A stretch of DNA of 64,000 bases, taken from positions 45,104-109,103 of the forward strand of contig JAJTGY010000009.1 of the NCBI GenBank assembly GCA_021298015.1, read 5' to 3'. Both the position numbers and the translations under genes were made by a program. This document shows, piece after piece, positions 26,208 to 35,421 of the stretch. How positions within the stretch are numbered: position 1 is the first letter of the stretch; every line of letters starts with the position of its first letter. Below the pieces are notes generated by a model that searched no databases, was not told where the DNA came from, and saw only the letters and a list, made by a program, of their open reading frames with translations. This DNA comes from Flammeovirgaceae bacterium. GTDB taxonomy: Bacteria > Bacteroidota > Bacteroidia > Cytophagales > Cyclobacteriaceae.

Positions 26208-27920
26208 ATGCCGTTGTCGTCATCCGTGCGCAGTCTGCTTTTGGGGAGCAAACGTATCCCTGATCGGAGAACTTATAAATACGCACTGTTACGGTCGCAA
26301 ATCGCCATCCTGATCATTGCGGTAACTGTACTCAACATCGGGCTCGACCTCCACCACGGAATATCCGTATTCCTACCCTATTACGCAATCCTGATCGGTT
26401 TTTCCGGAGTGTCGCTGTTCCTTACACGGCTTGGCAACTATGCGCAATCGACTCTGGTATTAGTAATACTGGTCAACATCGTGGTTTTCGTGCTTGCCGA
26501 TGTTGATCACCCCTATGGGGGCATGTACTTTTATTTTATTAGCTCCGCCTTGTTAGCCCTGGTGCTGTTTGGCTATCGGCAACGTGGATTTGGAATTGGC
26601 TTTGCCGCCTTATCCATGTGTTTGGGGTTTTTGGCCTATTTTGTTGACTTGGGTATCATTGAATCACCGGTTTATGAACCGGGGGTTCCGGAGCAAATGT
26701 TCATGATTAACTTTTTGGTTGGCACCTTTTGCAGCACGTTTGTCATTTTCTTTTTGATCAAACGAAATCATGATTCGGAAGGAGCCCTTGTGGATAGCGC
26801 AGCGCAGTTAACCCAAACGGCCCGGGAGCTCGAAAAGAGTCAGCAACGATTCGCTCTTGCCATTCGGGGAACCAAAGCCGGAATTTATGAATGGCAGGTG
26901 AGCTGCAACAAGATGTTTATCAGCCCGGCCTATAAGAACATGTTGGGTTATGCCGAGGGGGAACTGGCCGATCTGGATTTCGGATATTACCTAGCCCACA
27001 TCATCCACCCCGAAGATCGCGACCGTATGCAGGAAAACATGACTCACCCCGAGCGGGTAGAGCCTGCTTACCAGAGTGAACTGCGGCTGAAAACTAAATC
27101 GGGTGAGTATAAATGGTTTTTGGATAGTGGCGTGCTAAAGCGATCACCCACGGGCGCTGTGGAAATGGTCGTGGGTTCCATTATCGATATGGATGAACGA
27201 AAAAAAGCCGAGGAGGAAATCCGAAAAAAGAATGTACAACTAGCCAAGACCAACGAAGAGCTCGATCGGTTTGTATACAGCGCTTCGCACGATATGCGGG
27301 CTCCGTTGAGTTCGCTGTTAGGTCTCATTCACCTCTCTGAAAAAACCAACCAGCCGGAGGAACTGCATTTGTACCTGGCCATGATGAAGGAGCGAATAAA
27401 AACGATGGAAGGATTTATCCGGGAAGTCACCGATTACTCGCGAAACGCGCGACTTGACATCACACCATCCGAAATCATCCTTAAACCTCTGCTGCGCGAA
27501 ATTGCCAATGCGTTGGCCTACTCCGTTGAGAACAAAAAAGTAAGGTTGCTTTGGCACGTGCCGGATGATTTGATTATGACTACCGATGCGAGCCGGTTAA
27601 AAGTGGTTCTCAATAACCTGATCTCCAATGCCTATAAGTACCACGATCAAAAAAAGTCAGAACGATTTATCAAAATATCTGCGGGCCGGATGGATGGCAA
27701 AACGTGGATTCACATTGAGGACAATGGCATCGGCATTGCACCCGAACACCAGCATCGCATTTTTGATATGTTCTACCGGGCGTCTGAAACCTCCGAAGGC
27801 TCTGGGTTAGGGCTCTATATCGTGAAAGAAACGCTGCAGAAGCTAGGCGGCACCATCTCCGTTAGTTCAGAACCGGAGCAGGGTACTACGTTCTCGTTTT
27901 CCGTTCCTGACCTTAGCTGA
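26208..27920 (+). CDS. Orphan membrane sensor histidine kinase with PAS domain
   Basis: A 570-residue inner-membrane kinase. About six helices fill residues 25-185. A PAS domain with PAC follows (about 215-335: AGIYEWQVSCNKMF, GYAEGELADL, HPEDRDRM, GEYKWFLDSGV). The dimerisation domain has the phospho-acceptor His near residue 361 in SASHDMRAPLSSLLG. The ATP-binding domain shows the N box LNNLISNAYKYHD, the G1 box IEDNGIGIAP and the G2 box SGLGLYIVKE. No response regulator gene is adjacent, so its partner is unknown. Stop overlaps the end of the convergent M16 peptidase gene by 8 bases. Confidence 0.9.
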   Translation: MPLSSSVRSLLLGSKRIPDRRTYKYALLRSQIAILIIAVTVLNIGLDLHHGISVFLPYYAILIGFSGVSLFLTRLGNYAQSTLVLVILVNIVVFVLADVDHPYGGMYFYFISSALLALVLFGYRQRGFGIGFAALSMCLGFLAYFVDLGIIESPVYEPGVPEQMFMINFLVGTFCSTFVIFFLIKRNHDSEGALVDSAAQLTQTARELEKSQQRFALAIRGTKAGIYEWQVSCNKMFISPAYKNMLGYAEGELADLDFGYYLAHIIHPEDRDRMQENMTHPERVEPAYQSELRLKTKSGEYKWFLDSGVLKRSPTGAVEMVVGSIIDMDERKKAEEEIRKKNVQLAKTNEELDRFVYSASHDMRAPLSSLLGLIHLSEKTNQPEELHLYLAMMKERIKTMEGFIREVTDYSRNARLDITPSEIILKPLLREIANALAYSVENKKVRLLWHVPDDLIMTTDASRLKVVLNNLISNAYKYHDQKKSERFIKISAGRMDGKTWIHIEDNGIGIAPEHQHRIFDMFYRASETSEGSGLGLYIVKETLQKLGGTISVSSEPEQGTTFSFSVPDLS

Positions 27921-29151
27921 CGCGCGTGTAGTATAGTATGCTGGCATTGCGTTCTTGCAGTATCTCATCAGCCACGCGCATGACATCTTCGCGGGTAACC
28001 CGGTTAATCAATTCTTCTTCGCGGTTCACCAAATCCGCATTGCCCGATAAGCCGGCAAAGGCCAGATTCATGGCGCGGTTGATGACTTCCACATCGCCAA
28101 AGGCAATGGAGGATATGGCGAGGTTTTTCACTTTCTGAAGTTCCTCGGCACGGGGGCCTTCGCGCAGCAAGTCATGTAAAATTTGGTCAACCTCATACTC
28201 GGCATCCTGCGCGGATATGCCTTCATTGACACGGCCGCTGATCACCAGCATGCCCGGATCCACCGTGCCCATGTTGTAGGCCGAAAGGGTTGAGAAAATC
28301 TCCTTTTCCATCACCAGGCGGTGGTACAACCGGCTGGAATGACCCCGCCCGAGAATATCGCCCAAGAGATCAGTCGCATAGTAATCCGAGTGAAAGCGCC
28401 CCGGCACATGCCAGGTTTTGTACAAGGCGTGGGCGGGCACATTGGCCTCAACCGTCAACTGGCGTTTTTGCTCCTGACGTGGCTCGGCAGGCAGATTTCG
28501 CTGTGGCCGGTTTCCGGCCGGAATCGGTCCAAACCATTTTTCGGCCAGTTGCCTAACCTGATTCACCTTGACGTGGCCTGCCACTACAAGCACGGCATTG
28601 CTGGGCACGTAATGTCGAAAGAAAAAATTCTTAACATCCTCAAGGGTCGCCTGTTCAATATGCGCCACTTCCTTTCCAATGGTGGCCCATTGATAGGGGT
28701 GTGTTTTATACGCCAGCGGGCGCAATTTTAACCACACATCTCCGTAGGGTTGGTCGAGGTAGCGTTGTTTGAATTCTTCAATCACCACCTTTCGTTGAAC
28801 CTCCAGAACTTCGGGATCAAACGACAAACTCAGCATGCGGTCGCTCTCCAGCCAAAAACCTGTTTCCAGATTGGCAGCCGGCACGGTGAGATAGTAGTTG
28901 GTGATGTCCGTGCTCGTAAAGGCATTGTTCTCGCCCCCTACCCGTTGCAGGGGCTCATCATAACTCGGTATGTGTTTCGATCCGCCAAACATGAGATGCT
29001 CAAACAAATGAGCAAAACCCGTTTTATCGGGATGTTCATCGCGCGAGCCCACATCGTAGAGCACATTCATCACGGCAATCTGCACTGAAGGATCTTCGTG
29101 AACGATCACACGAAGTCCGTTATCAAGCGTGAACGAGGAAAAGTTAATCAT
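27913..29151 (-). CDS. M16-family zinc peptidase
   Basis: A 412-residue pitrilysin-family protein. The inverted zinc motif HxxEH is HLFEH in TGFAHLFEHLMFGGSKH near residue 50, with the distal Glu in the VVIEEFKQR segment about 75 residues on. FYNMGTVDP-like and SGRVNEGIS segments follow in the C-terminal half, which is the non-catalytic M16 repeat. No signal peptide is seen from the chosen start MINFSSFTLDNG, so it is probably cytoplasmic. Related proteins process peptides or precursor proteins; the substrate is unknown. Confidence 0.9.
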   Translation of the reverse strand: MINFSSFTLDNGLRVIVHEDPSVQIAVMNVLYDVGSRDEHPDKTGFAHLFEHLMFGGSKHIPSYDEPLQRVGGENNAFTSTDITNYYLTVPAANLETGFWLESDRMLSLSFDPEVLEVQRKVVIEEFKQRYLDQPYGDVWLKLRPLAYKTHPYQWATIGKEVAHIEQATLEDVKNFFFRHYVPSNAVLVVAGHVKVNQVRQLAEKWFGPIPAGNRPQRNLPAEPRQEQKRQLTVEANVPAHALYKTWHVPGRFHSDYYATDLLGDILGRGHSSRLYHRLVMEKEIFSTLSAYNMGTVDPGMLVISGRVNEGISAQDAEYEVDQILHDLLREGPRAEELQKVKNLAISSIAFGDVEVINRAMNLAFAGLSGNADLVNREEELINRVTREDVMRVADEILQERNASILYYTRVS

Positions 29152-29252
29152 GTGGTAAAAGTCCAAAATTACGGAAAGAAGAGCACCCCGGGGCCCCCGT
29201 GCGTAATCGATTTTCCAAGTAACTTGCGCCCTTCGAGCCTATTCTGCAAGCC

Positions 29253-31232
29253 ATGAAATTTAACCGCAAAAAATACAGCGACCCCGTATTGATTCAGTTA
29301 TACGAAGCCCTAGTTAAACCGCGCCTGATCGAGGAAAAGATGTTGATCCTGCTGCGGCAGAACCGCATCAGCAAGTGGTTTAGCGGCATTGGTCAGGAGG
29401 CTATTTCGGTCGGCCTTACGCAAGCGCTCGACCCGGACGAATACATTTTGCCGATGCACCGCAATCTGGGCGTGTTCACCGGCCGCAACATGCCCTTTGA
29501 GCGGTTGTTTGCCCAATGGCAAGGTACACCTATGGGGTATACCAAGGGTCGCGATCGTTCGTTTCATTTCGGCTCGAACGAACATCACATCGTAGGCATG
29601 ATCTCGCACCTGGGGCCACAAAACGGGGTTGCGGATGGTATTGCGCTCGCCTCCAAACTGAAAAAAGAAAAAAAGGTGACGGCCGTGTTCAACGGAGATG
29701 GCGGCACCAGCGAGGGCGACTTTCACGAAGCGGTGAACGTTGCCGCAGTCTGGGATTTGCCCGTGATCTTCATCATTGAAAACAACGGCTACGGGCTCTC
29801 GACACCCAGCCAGGAACAGTTTAGATGCAAACAGTTTATCGACAAAGCCATCGGGTATGGCATTGAAGGCATTCAGGTGGATGGAAATAACGTACTCGAA
29901 GTGTATGACACCGTGAAGACGATCACCGAGAGTCTGCGCAAAAGTCCCCGGCCGGTGTTACTGGAATGCCTCACCTTTCGCATGCGCGGGCACGAGGAAG
30001 CCAGCGGAACGAAGTACGTTCCCAAAAAACTGATGGAGGACTGGGCGAAGAAAGATCCCGTAGAAAATTATGAGCGTTACCTCCTCGACCAAAAAGTAAT
30101 ATCAACAGCCTTCGTTGACGAAACCCGCAAGCGAATCAAAAAAGAAATCGAAGCCGGCCTGGAGGTGGCTTTCCGCGAAACGCACCCGGTCCCTGACACC
30201 GATCTGGAACTGAGGGATATGTACGCTCCGGGCGAATCGGTTGTAGTTACCCCCAGTGATTCCTCACAAAGCGAAAAACGATTTATTGATGCCATTAGTG
30301 ACGGATTGCGACAAGGCATGGAGCGCCACCCTAATCTGGTGCTCATGGGCCAGGATATCGCAGAGTATGGTGGCGTATTCAAGATCACCGAAGGGTTTGT
30401 GGAAAAATTTGGCAAGGACCGCGTGCGGAATACCCCTCTCTGTGAAGCCGCGATAGTGGGAGCAGGTTTAGGATTGTCGGTGAAGGGAATGAAGGCAATG
30501 GTCGAAATGCAGTTTGCCGATTTTGTCACCGAAGGATTCAATCAGATCGTGAATAATCTGGCGAAAGCCCATTGGCGGTGGGGCCAGGCCGCTGACGTAG
30601 TGGTGCGGATGCCAACCGGTGCCGGCACGGCCGCAGGCCCATTCCACAGCCAAAGCAATGAAGCCTGGTTTTTTCACACACCTGGATTGAAGATTGTCTA
30701 TCCGTCCAACCCGTACGATGCCAAAGGGCTGCTGACGGCAGCACTGGCTGATCCAAATCCCTACCTCTATTTTGAACACAAACTTTTGTACCGATCGGTA
30801 AAAGATACCATCCCGGACGACTATTACACCGTGGAGATTGGCAAAGCCAAACTGGTGAACGAAGGCAATGACCTTTCGATTATCACCTACGGCATGGGTG
30901 TACACTGGGCCAAAGAAGCATTAGCCTCAATGCCCAACCTGAAAGCCGATGTACTCGATTTGCGCACGTTACTACCTTGGGATAAAGAAGCCGTGGCTGC
31001 CACCGTGAAGAAAACCAACCGTGTGCTTATCCTGCATGAGGATACGCTAACCGGTGGCATCGGGGGCGAGATCAGCGCGTGGATTAGCGAACACTGCTTC
31101 GAATACCTCGATGCCCCTGTGATGCGGGTGGCCAGCCTGGACACGGCCATCCCGTTTGCGCCTACGTTGGAACGGAATTTTATGCCCACTGATAGATTAA
31201 AACCGTGCATCAAGCGTTTGACGCAGTATTAG
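29253..31232 (+). CDS. 2-oxoacid dehydrogenase E1, alpha and beta subunits fused
   Basis: Thiamine-diphosphate decarboxylase component of a branched-chain-type 2-oxoacid dehydrogenase complex. Residues 1 to about 320 are the alpha part, with the ThDP motif NGDGGTSEGDFHEA through FIIENNGYG (GDG...NN). Residues about 340-659 are the beta part: LMGQDIAEYGGVFKITEGF, TPLCEAAIVGAGLGLS, VEMQFADFVTEGFNQIVNN, and GAGTAAGPFHSQSNEAWF. In most bacteria these are two genes; a fused form is common in Bacteroidota. No E2 or E3 gene lies nearby. Substrate (branched-chain oxoacids or pyruvate) is not settled by sequence alone. Confidence 0.92.
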   Translation: MKFNRKKYSDPVLIQLYEALVKPRLIEEKMLILLRQNRISKWFSGIGQEAISVGLTQALDPDEYILPMHRNLGVFTGRNMPFERLFAQWQGTPMGYTKGRDRSFHFGSNEHHIVGMISHLGPQNGVADGIALASKLKKEKKVTAVFNGDGGTSEGDFHEAVNVAAVWDLPVIFIIENNGYGLSTPSQEQFRCKQFIDKAIGYGIEGIQVDGNNVLEVYDTVKTITESLRKSPRPVLLECLTFRMRGHEEASGTKYVPKKLMEDWAKKDPVENYERYLLDQKVISTAFVDETRKRIKKEIEAGLEVAFRETHPVPDTDLELRDMYAPGESVVVTPSDSSQSEKRFIDAISDGLRQGMERHPNLVLMGQDIAEYGGVFKITEGFVEKFGKDRVRNTPLCEAAIVGAGLGLSVKGMKAMVEMQFADFVTEGFNQIVNNLAKAHWRWGQAADVVVRMPTGAGTAAGPFHSQSNEAWFFHTPGLKIVYPSNPYDAKGLLTAALADPNPYLYFEHKLLYRSVKDTIPDDYYTVEIGKAKLVNEGNDLSIITYGMGVHWAKEALASMPNLKADVLDLRTLLPWDKEAVAATVKKTNRVLILHEDTLTGGIGGEISAWISEHCFEYLDAPVMRVASLDTAIPFAPTLERNFMPTDRLKPCIKRLTQY

Positions 31233-31274
31233 GGTAGCCAACGTTATCAAGTGGTTTTTCGTACCTTGGTCGGT

Positions 31275-31312
31275 CAAGTGCACCGATCCGCGTCACATTG
31301 AATGCTGGTTAG
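31275..31312 (+). repeat. Direct repeat copy A (leader-like)
   Basis: Matches 32218-32255 at 29 of 38 positions, with the first 14 bases CAAGTGCACCGATC identical. Read from the GTG at 31278 it encodes VHRSASH then a stop, whereas copy B encodes the first codons of the basic repeat protein, VHRSPSYRSR. Confidence 0.65.
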
Positions 31313-31344
31313 TTTGATGGCTTTAAATTTTTCTTTTATCTTTG
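31313..31344 (+). promoter_or_regulatory. Bacteroidota-type promoter of the lipoprotein gene
   Basis: TTTG (31313-31316), 20-base spacer, then a perfect TATCTTTG (31337-31344), 32 bases before the ATG at 31377. Both elements and the spacing fit the phylum consensus. Confidence 0.7.
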
Positions 31345-31376
31345 GCAAGAAATAACTACTAACCTAATAGAGTATT

Positions 31377-32150
31377 ATGAGAAAGAGTTTGTGTGTGTTC
31401 GTTGTTGGCTCATTATTTTTTCTTGCTGGTTGTGGTGATGATGATCCGACACCGGTTCAGTGCCTGGTTACCAAAATCACCAACGTATTGGCGTTGGACG
31501 GCACCGGTTCTTTGGAGTTTACCTATGCTAACAATCAATTAACCACCATCACCTTGAAGACAGATGAGGATGGTGTAATTGAAACTATTCCCCTAAGCGT
31601 AACTTATACGGGCAATAACATTACGCGGCTGACAGCCCAGCGCGACTTAATCGTCATCACATTTACCTATGATGGTTCAAATCGAATTACTTCTTTATTG
31701 GAGTCGATCGATGACGTTGAATTCAAGCGAGAATATTCTTACAATTCGAATGGTCAGCTGTCTCGAAGCAACTTTCTTTTCAAAGACGGATCCACATTTG
31801 TTCTTGACAATTACAGCACTTTCACATACGCCAACACAACTACAAAAAATCCCGCCACTCGTATGAATTTTTTTCAGGATGGCTCTACAGCTATATTGTT
31901 AAACACCATCACGTACGAGTATGATACAAACAATTCTATTTCGAAGGATGTACCGGTTATTGATTATCTCTTCAACTTCACTTTTGGAGAAAATAACGTG
32001 ACAAAAATCACAGAAACATCGCCAGGTGGCTCGTCAGCCGTAACGAATATTTCGTACCAATATAATGATCGCAACTACCCTACCAGGTTTACCATATCAG
32101 CGGCTGGTGATCCTCCAACCACTGGCACGGCTGAATACATTTGTCAATAG
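31377..32150 (+). CDS. Lipoprotein with YD/RHS-like strand repeats, function unknown
   Basis: A 257-residue lipoprotein. The signal peptide ends in the lipobox LAGC at about residue 19, followed by acidic GDDDPTP. The mature part repeats short beta patterns of the kind found in DUF4595 and YD-repeat proteins: LEFTYANNQLTTITL, ITFTYDGSNRITSLLE, REYSYNSNGQLSRSNF, ISYQYNDRNYPTRF. It is noticeably richer in A and T than neighbouring genes and uses different codons, hinting at acquisition. It has its own promoter and terminator, and lies between two copies of a degenerate direct repeat. Confidence 0.75.
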   Translation: MRKSLCVFVVGSLFFLAGCGDDDPTPVQCLVTKITNVLALDGTGSLEFTYANNQLTTITLKTDEDGVIETIPLSVTYTGNNITRLTAQRDLIVITFTYDGSNRITSLLESIDDVEFKREYSYNSNGQLSRSNFLFKDGSTFVLDNYSTFTYANTTTKNPATRMNFFQDGSTAILLNTITYEYDTNNSISKDVPVIDYLFNFTFGENNVTKITETSPGGSSAVTNISYQYNDRNYPTRFTISAAGDPPTTGTAEYICQ

Positions 32151-32172
32151 GCTACAGAAGACCCACACGTAC

Positions 32173-32204
32173 TGAAGCGCTTTTCGGAGCGCTTCATTTT
32201 TTTT
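32173..32204 (+). terminator. Intrinsic terminator after the lipoprotein gene
   Basis: TGAAGCGCT (32173-32181), loop TTTCGG, AGCGCTTCA (32188-32196), then eight T. Stem is perfect over 9 pairs. Confidence 0.9.
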
Positions 32205-32217
32205 AACTTAGGCGACC

Positions 32218-32255
32218 CAAGTGCACCGATCTCCGTCATATCGAAGCCGACTTAG
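32218..32255 (+). repeat. Direct repeat copy B (leader/start of the basic repeat protein)
   Basis: Second copy of the 38-base element at 31275-31312. It covers the possible GTG start at 32221 of the basic repeat protein, or its 5' leader if the ATG at 32269 is the true start. Confidence 0.65.
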
Positions 32256-35061
32256 CCCATCGCTAGTGATGACTGCTGTTATGGTGCTGTTCGTAGCCGA
32301 AGGCTTTTCGCAAGATCGGGCCCAAAACAACCGCCAGCAGATACGGACGACACGAGCCAAGTCGGTGAAGAAATCGGGTAAAGCCACCACCAAAGATATT
32401 GCCGGTAAACGCTTGCGTACGCGCAACGCCTCCTCGGCAGGACGTGCTGTTTTTTCAATCTCCAGTTCGAACACCTACCGCAAGCGATCTCCCGCAGGCC
32501 GTGAACGAGCGTGGCGGGGTGGCCGGGACGGGCAGGCGCAACGCATCCGGTCTGTTACTGCTCAACAGTCCCGTAACAATGTTTTCCCTCAGAAAGGCCG
32601 CTTCGTCAACGCATCGACCAAAGCACCGCCAAGGCCCCACGGAAATCGCAGTGAGTTGGCGCGGGCGTCACGGATGCAACGCGGCCCCATTTCGTATCCT
32701 CCGGGCCGCAAGCGCATTAACAATCAGTCCGCCTCTCGGGCCTATGTGGTACGCGGCCGAAAAAATGTTTACTGGGGCAAGTATTCCAAAGGTGAGCGGG
32801 CCATTACCACCGACCTGGCGGGTGCACCGCTTCGTAGGCGTAACTTCCGCTCGCCCGAAAAGGGATTTATCGCCCAACCGGACACGTACCGGGGCCGAAA
32901 GCGAACCGGAGACCGTGCGTACAGGGGATCGTTCCAGTCCGGTTATTCCAGCCGTACGCGAACCGGGCGTGCGTGGAAGGGCGATGTTGCGGGGCTTCCC
33001 ATTCGCAAACCCGGCTCTGGCAAAAGCGTTGAATTGGCGGGCGAGCGTCCGTTGCGCAAGCGTATTCGGTCCGAAGCGCGGGCAAGCCAAGAGCCGGTGC
33101 CCGTAAAAGCACCTGGCCGGGAAACCCAGGAAATTGGCCGATTTTTTTCAGGGGCGTTCAAGGGTGTGAAGCCAAAAAAGAAAAGCGGGCTAGCCGCCAC
33201 ACAGCAATCTGCCCGCCTTCGGCTGAAAAAAAGTGCCAAAGTGAGCACGACTCCCGTGCCTGTAAAAACACCCGGGCCACAAACACAAGAAATTCAACGT
33301 TTCTTCAGCGGCCCGTTCAAAGGCGTGAAACCCAAAACAAAAAGTGGTGGCCGGGCTGCCCAGGCTTCGCGCAAGCATGGCAAGCGCCTGTCGGGCAAAA
33401 TCAGTGGGCCGGTGCCCGTAAAGCCGCCCGGAAAACAAACACAGGAAATCGGACGCTTTTTTGGTAAGCCGTTTAAGGGAGTAAGCCCGGATCAAGCCCG
33501 AAACTTCAACTACGCTGGCCTCTCCTACTCCGGCAATATTCGAGTTCCCCGTGGGGGAAAGGCGAAGGAGTATGGAGGCCAGGGTCTCAATTACTCGGGT
33601 AACCTGAAAGCAAGACGATCGCCAAAAGGTGGTGGTTCAGTGGCCCGAAACAACCGGAATAATCAGGGCCAACCCGTGGCGGGGAGAGTCCCTTCAGCGA
33701 ATACACTTCGGATGGGTGGCTATTCGGGGTCTATCCGCAGTTCGGGAAAAGCCCGTGTGTTCAGCAACCAAGGCTTGAGTTACTCAGGCAACATACGCGT
33801 ACCCCGTGGAACCAAGGTTAAAGTGTTTGGCAATCAGGGCCTAAGTTATTCCGGATCGATTAAGGCCAGACGCCAGCCCAGAGGCGGTGGAAGTTTAGCC
33901 CGCAAAGATTGGAACAACCAAGGCCAGCCGGTGGTGGGCCGGCTGCCTTCGGCTACTACACTGCGCATGGGCCGCTACTCGGGCTCTATCCGAAGTACAG
34001 GAAAAGCGCGGGTGTTTAGCAACCTGGGCTACGACTATACCGGCAACATCCGCGGGGGAAAAAAAACGTTCTCGGTCGAGTGGGCAGGATATCGCGGTGA
34101 TATCCGGCAGCGTGGCAAAAAATCACTCAGTCGTGAAGGGTTCAACTTTGCAGGAAACCTGAAAACCAAGCGGCCTGAAAAAGGTGGTGGCAGCGTGAGC
34201 GGTCGTTTGTGGAACAACAACGAAACGGCCATTGTCGGAAAACCTCCGACCGGGGAAGAAGTCCGGGCCTTGTCTTTTTCCGGTAACATCCGGCAGTCGC
34301 GCATGCGTAAGTCATACATTCAAAACCCCAATGCCGCACGCGAGTCGTTGAAGAAGAAAAAGCCAAGCGAACAAGATTACAAAGTTGACGGCCTTCAGAT
34401 TGCCGTGAAGCCCAAAGAATACGCCCGCAACGATCGGTCAGCGAAAGAGGCACTGTTGAACATCAAGCCAACGGCCGGATACGGGAAGGTGGGCGGCATA
34501 CCCGCCAGCACCCGTTTCCGGAAATCGTATGACCATAATAAGCGAAGCGCCCGGGAAGCGCTGGATGGCACAGCCCCATCCAAGTCTTCCATTAACGCCA
34601 GTGCGTATGCGCGGGGTATGAAGCAATACTGGGAAACCCGGCATAACCCCAGCTCAGCCAAAGCCGCTCTGGATGTGCGCGCAGGTGGGCGATCGTTCCG
34701 CGAGGCTACGGAGTTCTCGGGTAAAGCAAGACTCCGGGCCAATTACCGGCACAACCCAAACAGTGATCGGGATGCTCTAAAAGTATTGGCCCCCGCCAAA
34801 GCCTACGCGCGCCTGGGCGACTATCAGGGCAACGTGAAAATGAAAAAGCAATATGACCGCAATGCTCACCCGGATGGGCGCTATGCCAACTCGCGGCAAG
34901 ACAACGTCAAGAGCGAACGAACTTTGATGATGAATATGAAACTCATGTTCTCCAAAATATTCAAGCGCAACGCCAATCAACCCAGCGTTGTCAAAGATCC
35001 CGTACGCAAACCCAAGTATGACAAGCGTGAGCGGGAACTTTGGAAAGATTTATATCATTAG
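32221..35061 (+). CDS. Very basic exported repeat protein of unknown function
   Basis: A 946-residue protein, unrecognised. The start is GTG at 32221 or ATG at 32269; either gives a signal-peptide-like segment ending FVAEGFSQ. The rest is dominated by R, K, G, S and N with few acidic residues and no visible globular domain. Three repeat classes occur in order: three copies of about 52 residues built on VPVK.PG..TQEI.RFF...FKGV (33097-33480); at least ten YSGNIR-like units (Y/F-S/T/A-G-N/S-I/L-R/K) inside a higher-order unit of 85-100 residues marked GGGS and WNNxGQPVxG (33500-34300); and five or six units of the NPxSAxEAL type (34320-34880). ytxJ follows 6 bases later. A cell-surface, periplasmic or nucleic-acid-binding scaffold is possible, but nothing proves it. 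Confidence 0.8.
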   Translation: MHRSPSYRSRLSPSLVMTAVMVLFVAEGFSQDRAQNNRQQIRTTRAKSVKKSGKATTKDIAGKRLRTRNASSAGRAVFSISSSNTYRKRSPAGRERAWRGGRDGQAQRIRSVTAQQSRNNVFPQKGRFVNASTKAPPRPHGNRSELARASRMQRGPISYPPGRKRINNQSASRAYVVRGRKNVYWGKYSKGERAITTDLAGAPLRRRNFRSPEKGFIAQPDTYRGRKRTGDRAYRGSFQSGYSSRTRTGRAWKGDVAGLPIRKPGSGKSVELAGERPLRKRIRSEARASQEPVPVKAPGRETQEIGRFFSGAFKGVKPKKKSGLAATQQSARLRLKKSAKVSTTPVPVKTPGPQTQEIQRFFSGPFKGVKPKTKSGGRAAQASRKHGKRLSGKISGPVPVKPPGKQTQEIGRFFGKPFKGVSPDQARNFNYAGLSYSGNIRVPRGGKAKEYGGQGLNYSGNLKARRSPKGGGSVARNNRNNQGQPVAGRVPSANTLRMGGYSGSIRSSGKARVFSNQGLSYSGNIRVPRGTKVKVFGNQGLSYSGSIKARRQPRGGGSLARKDWNNQGQPVVGRLPSATTLRMGRYSGSIRSTGKARVFSNLGYDYTGNIRGGKKTFSVEWAGYRGDIRQRGKKSLSREGFNFAGNLKTKRPEKGGGSVSGRLWNNNETAIVGKPPTGEEVRALSFSGNIRQSRMRKSYIQNPNAARESLKKKKPSEQDYKVDGLQIAVKPKEYARNDRSAKEALLNIKPTAGYGKVGGIPASTRFRKSYDHNKRSAREALDGTAPSKSSINASAYARGMKQYWETRHNPSSAKAALDVRAGGRSFREATEFSGKARLRANYRHNPNSDRDALKVLAPAKAYARLGDYQGNVKMKKQYDRNAHPDGRYANSRQDNVKSERTLMMNMKLMFSKIFKRNANQPSVVKDPVRKPKYDKRERELWKDLYH

Positions 35062-35067
35062 GTATAC

Positions 35068-35421
35068 ATGATCTGGAAACACCTTACCACGCTGGACGAG
35101 CTTGAGCAGGCCCGGGAGCAGTCATTCAACCACCCGGTTTTATTTTTCAAACACAGCACCACATGCTCCATCAGCCGGGCAGCATTAGACCGGCTGGAGC
35201 GAAACTGGGATAAAGCCGAAGCAACCGACCTGGAGCCCTTTTTTATTGACTTAAAACGATATCGGGATGTTTCAAAAACGGTGGCGGAGCAGTTTGGTGT
35301 AGTTCACGAGTCACCGCAGGCTATCGTGATTCGCGAGGGCCGGGTCGTTTATCATGCCTCACACTTTTCGATTGACTGGACCTCGCTAACAAAGGCGGCC
35401 CGGGGTCGTGTTAAAACTTGA
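35068..35421 (+). CDS. ytxJ: Bacillithiol-system redox protein YtxJ
   Basis: A 117-residue thioredoxin-fold protein. The monothiol site is HSTTCSISRAALDRLE near residue 30, with the TCxxS pattern of YtxJ/bacilliredoxin-like proteins, and the cis-Pro is in ESPQAIVIREG near residue 85. The family is predicted to act with bacillithiol, which agrees with bshC at 22844. It follows the basic repeat gene by 6 bases, so the two are probably on one transcript, and it overlaps the end of the convergent osmC gene by 11 bases. Confidence 0.9.
   Translation: MIWKHLTTLDELEQAREQSFNHPVLFFKHSTTCSISRAALDRLERNWDKAEATDLEPFFIDLKRYRDVSKTVAEQFGVVHESPQAIVIREGRVVYHASHFSIDWTSLTKAARGRVKT

Noticed and set aside
33097..34300. 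Direct repeats that could suggest a CRISPR or minisatellite array
   Set aside because: The period is a multiple of three, the reading frame is open throughout and copies differ mainly at synonymous or conservative positions, so these are protein repeats.
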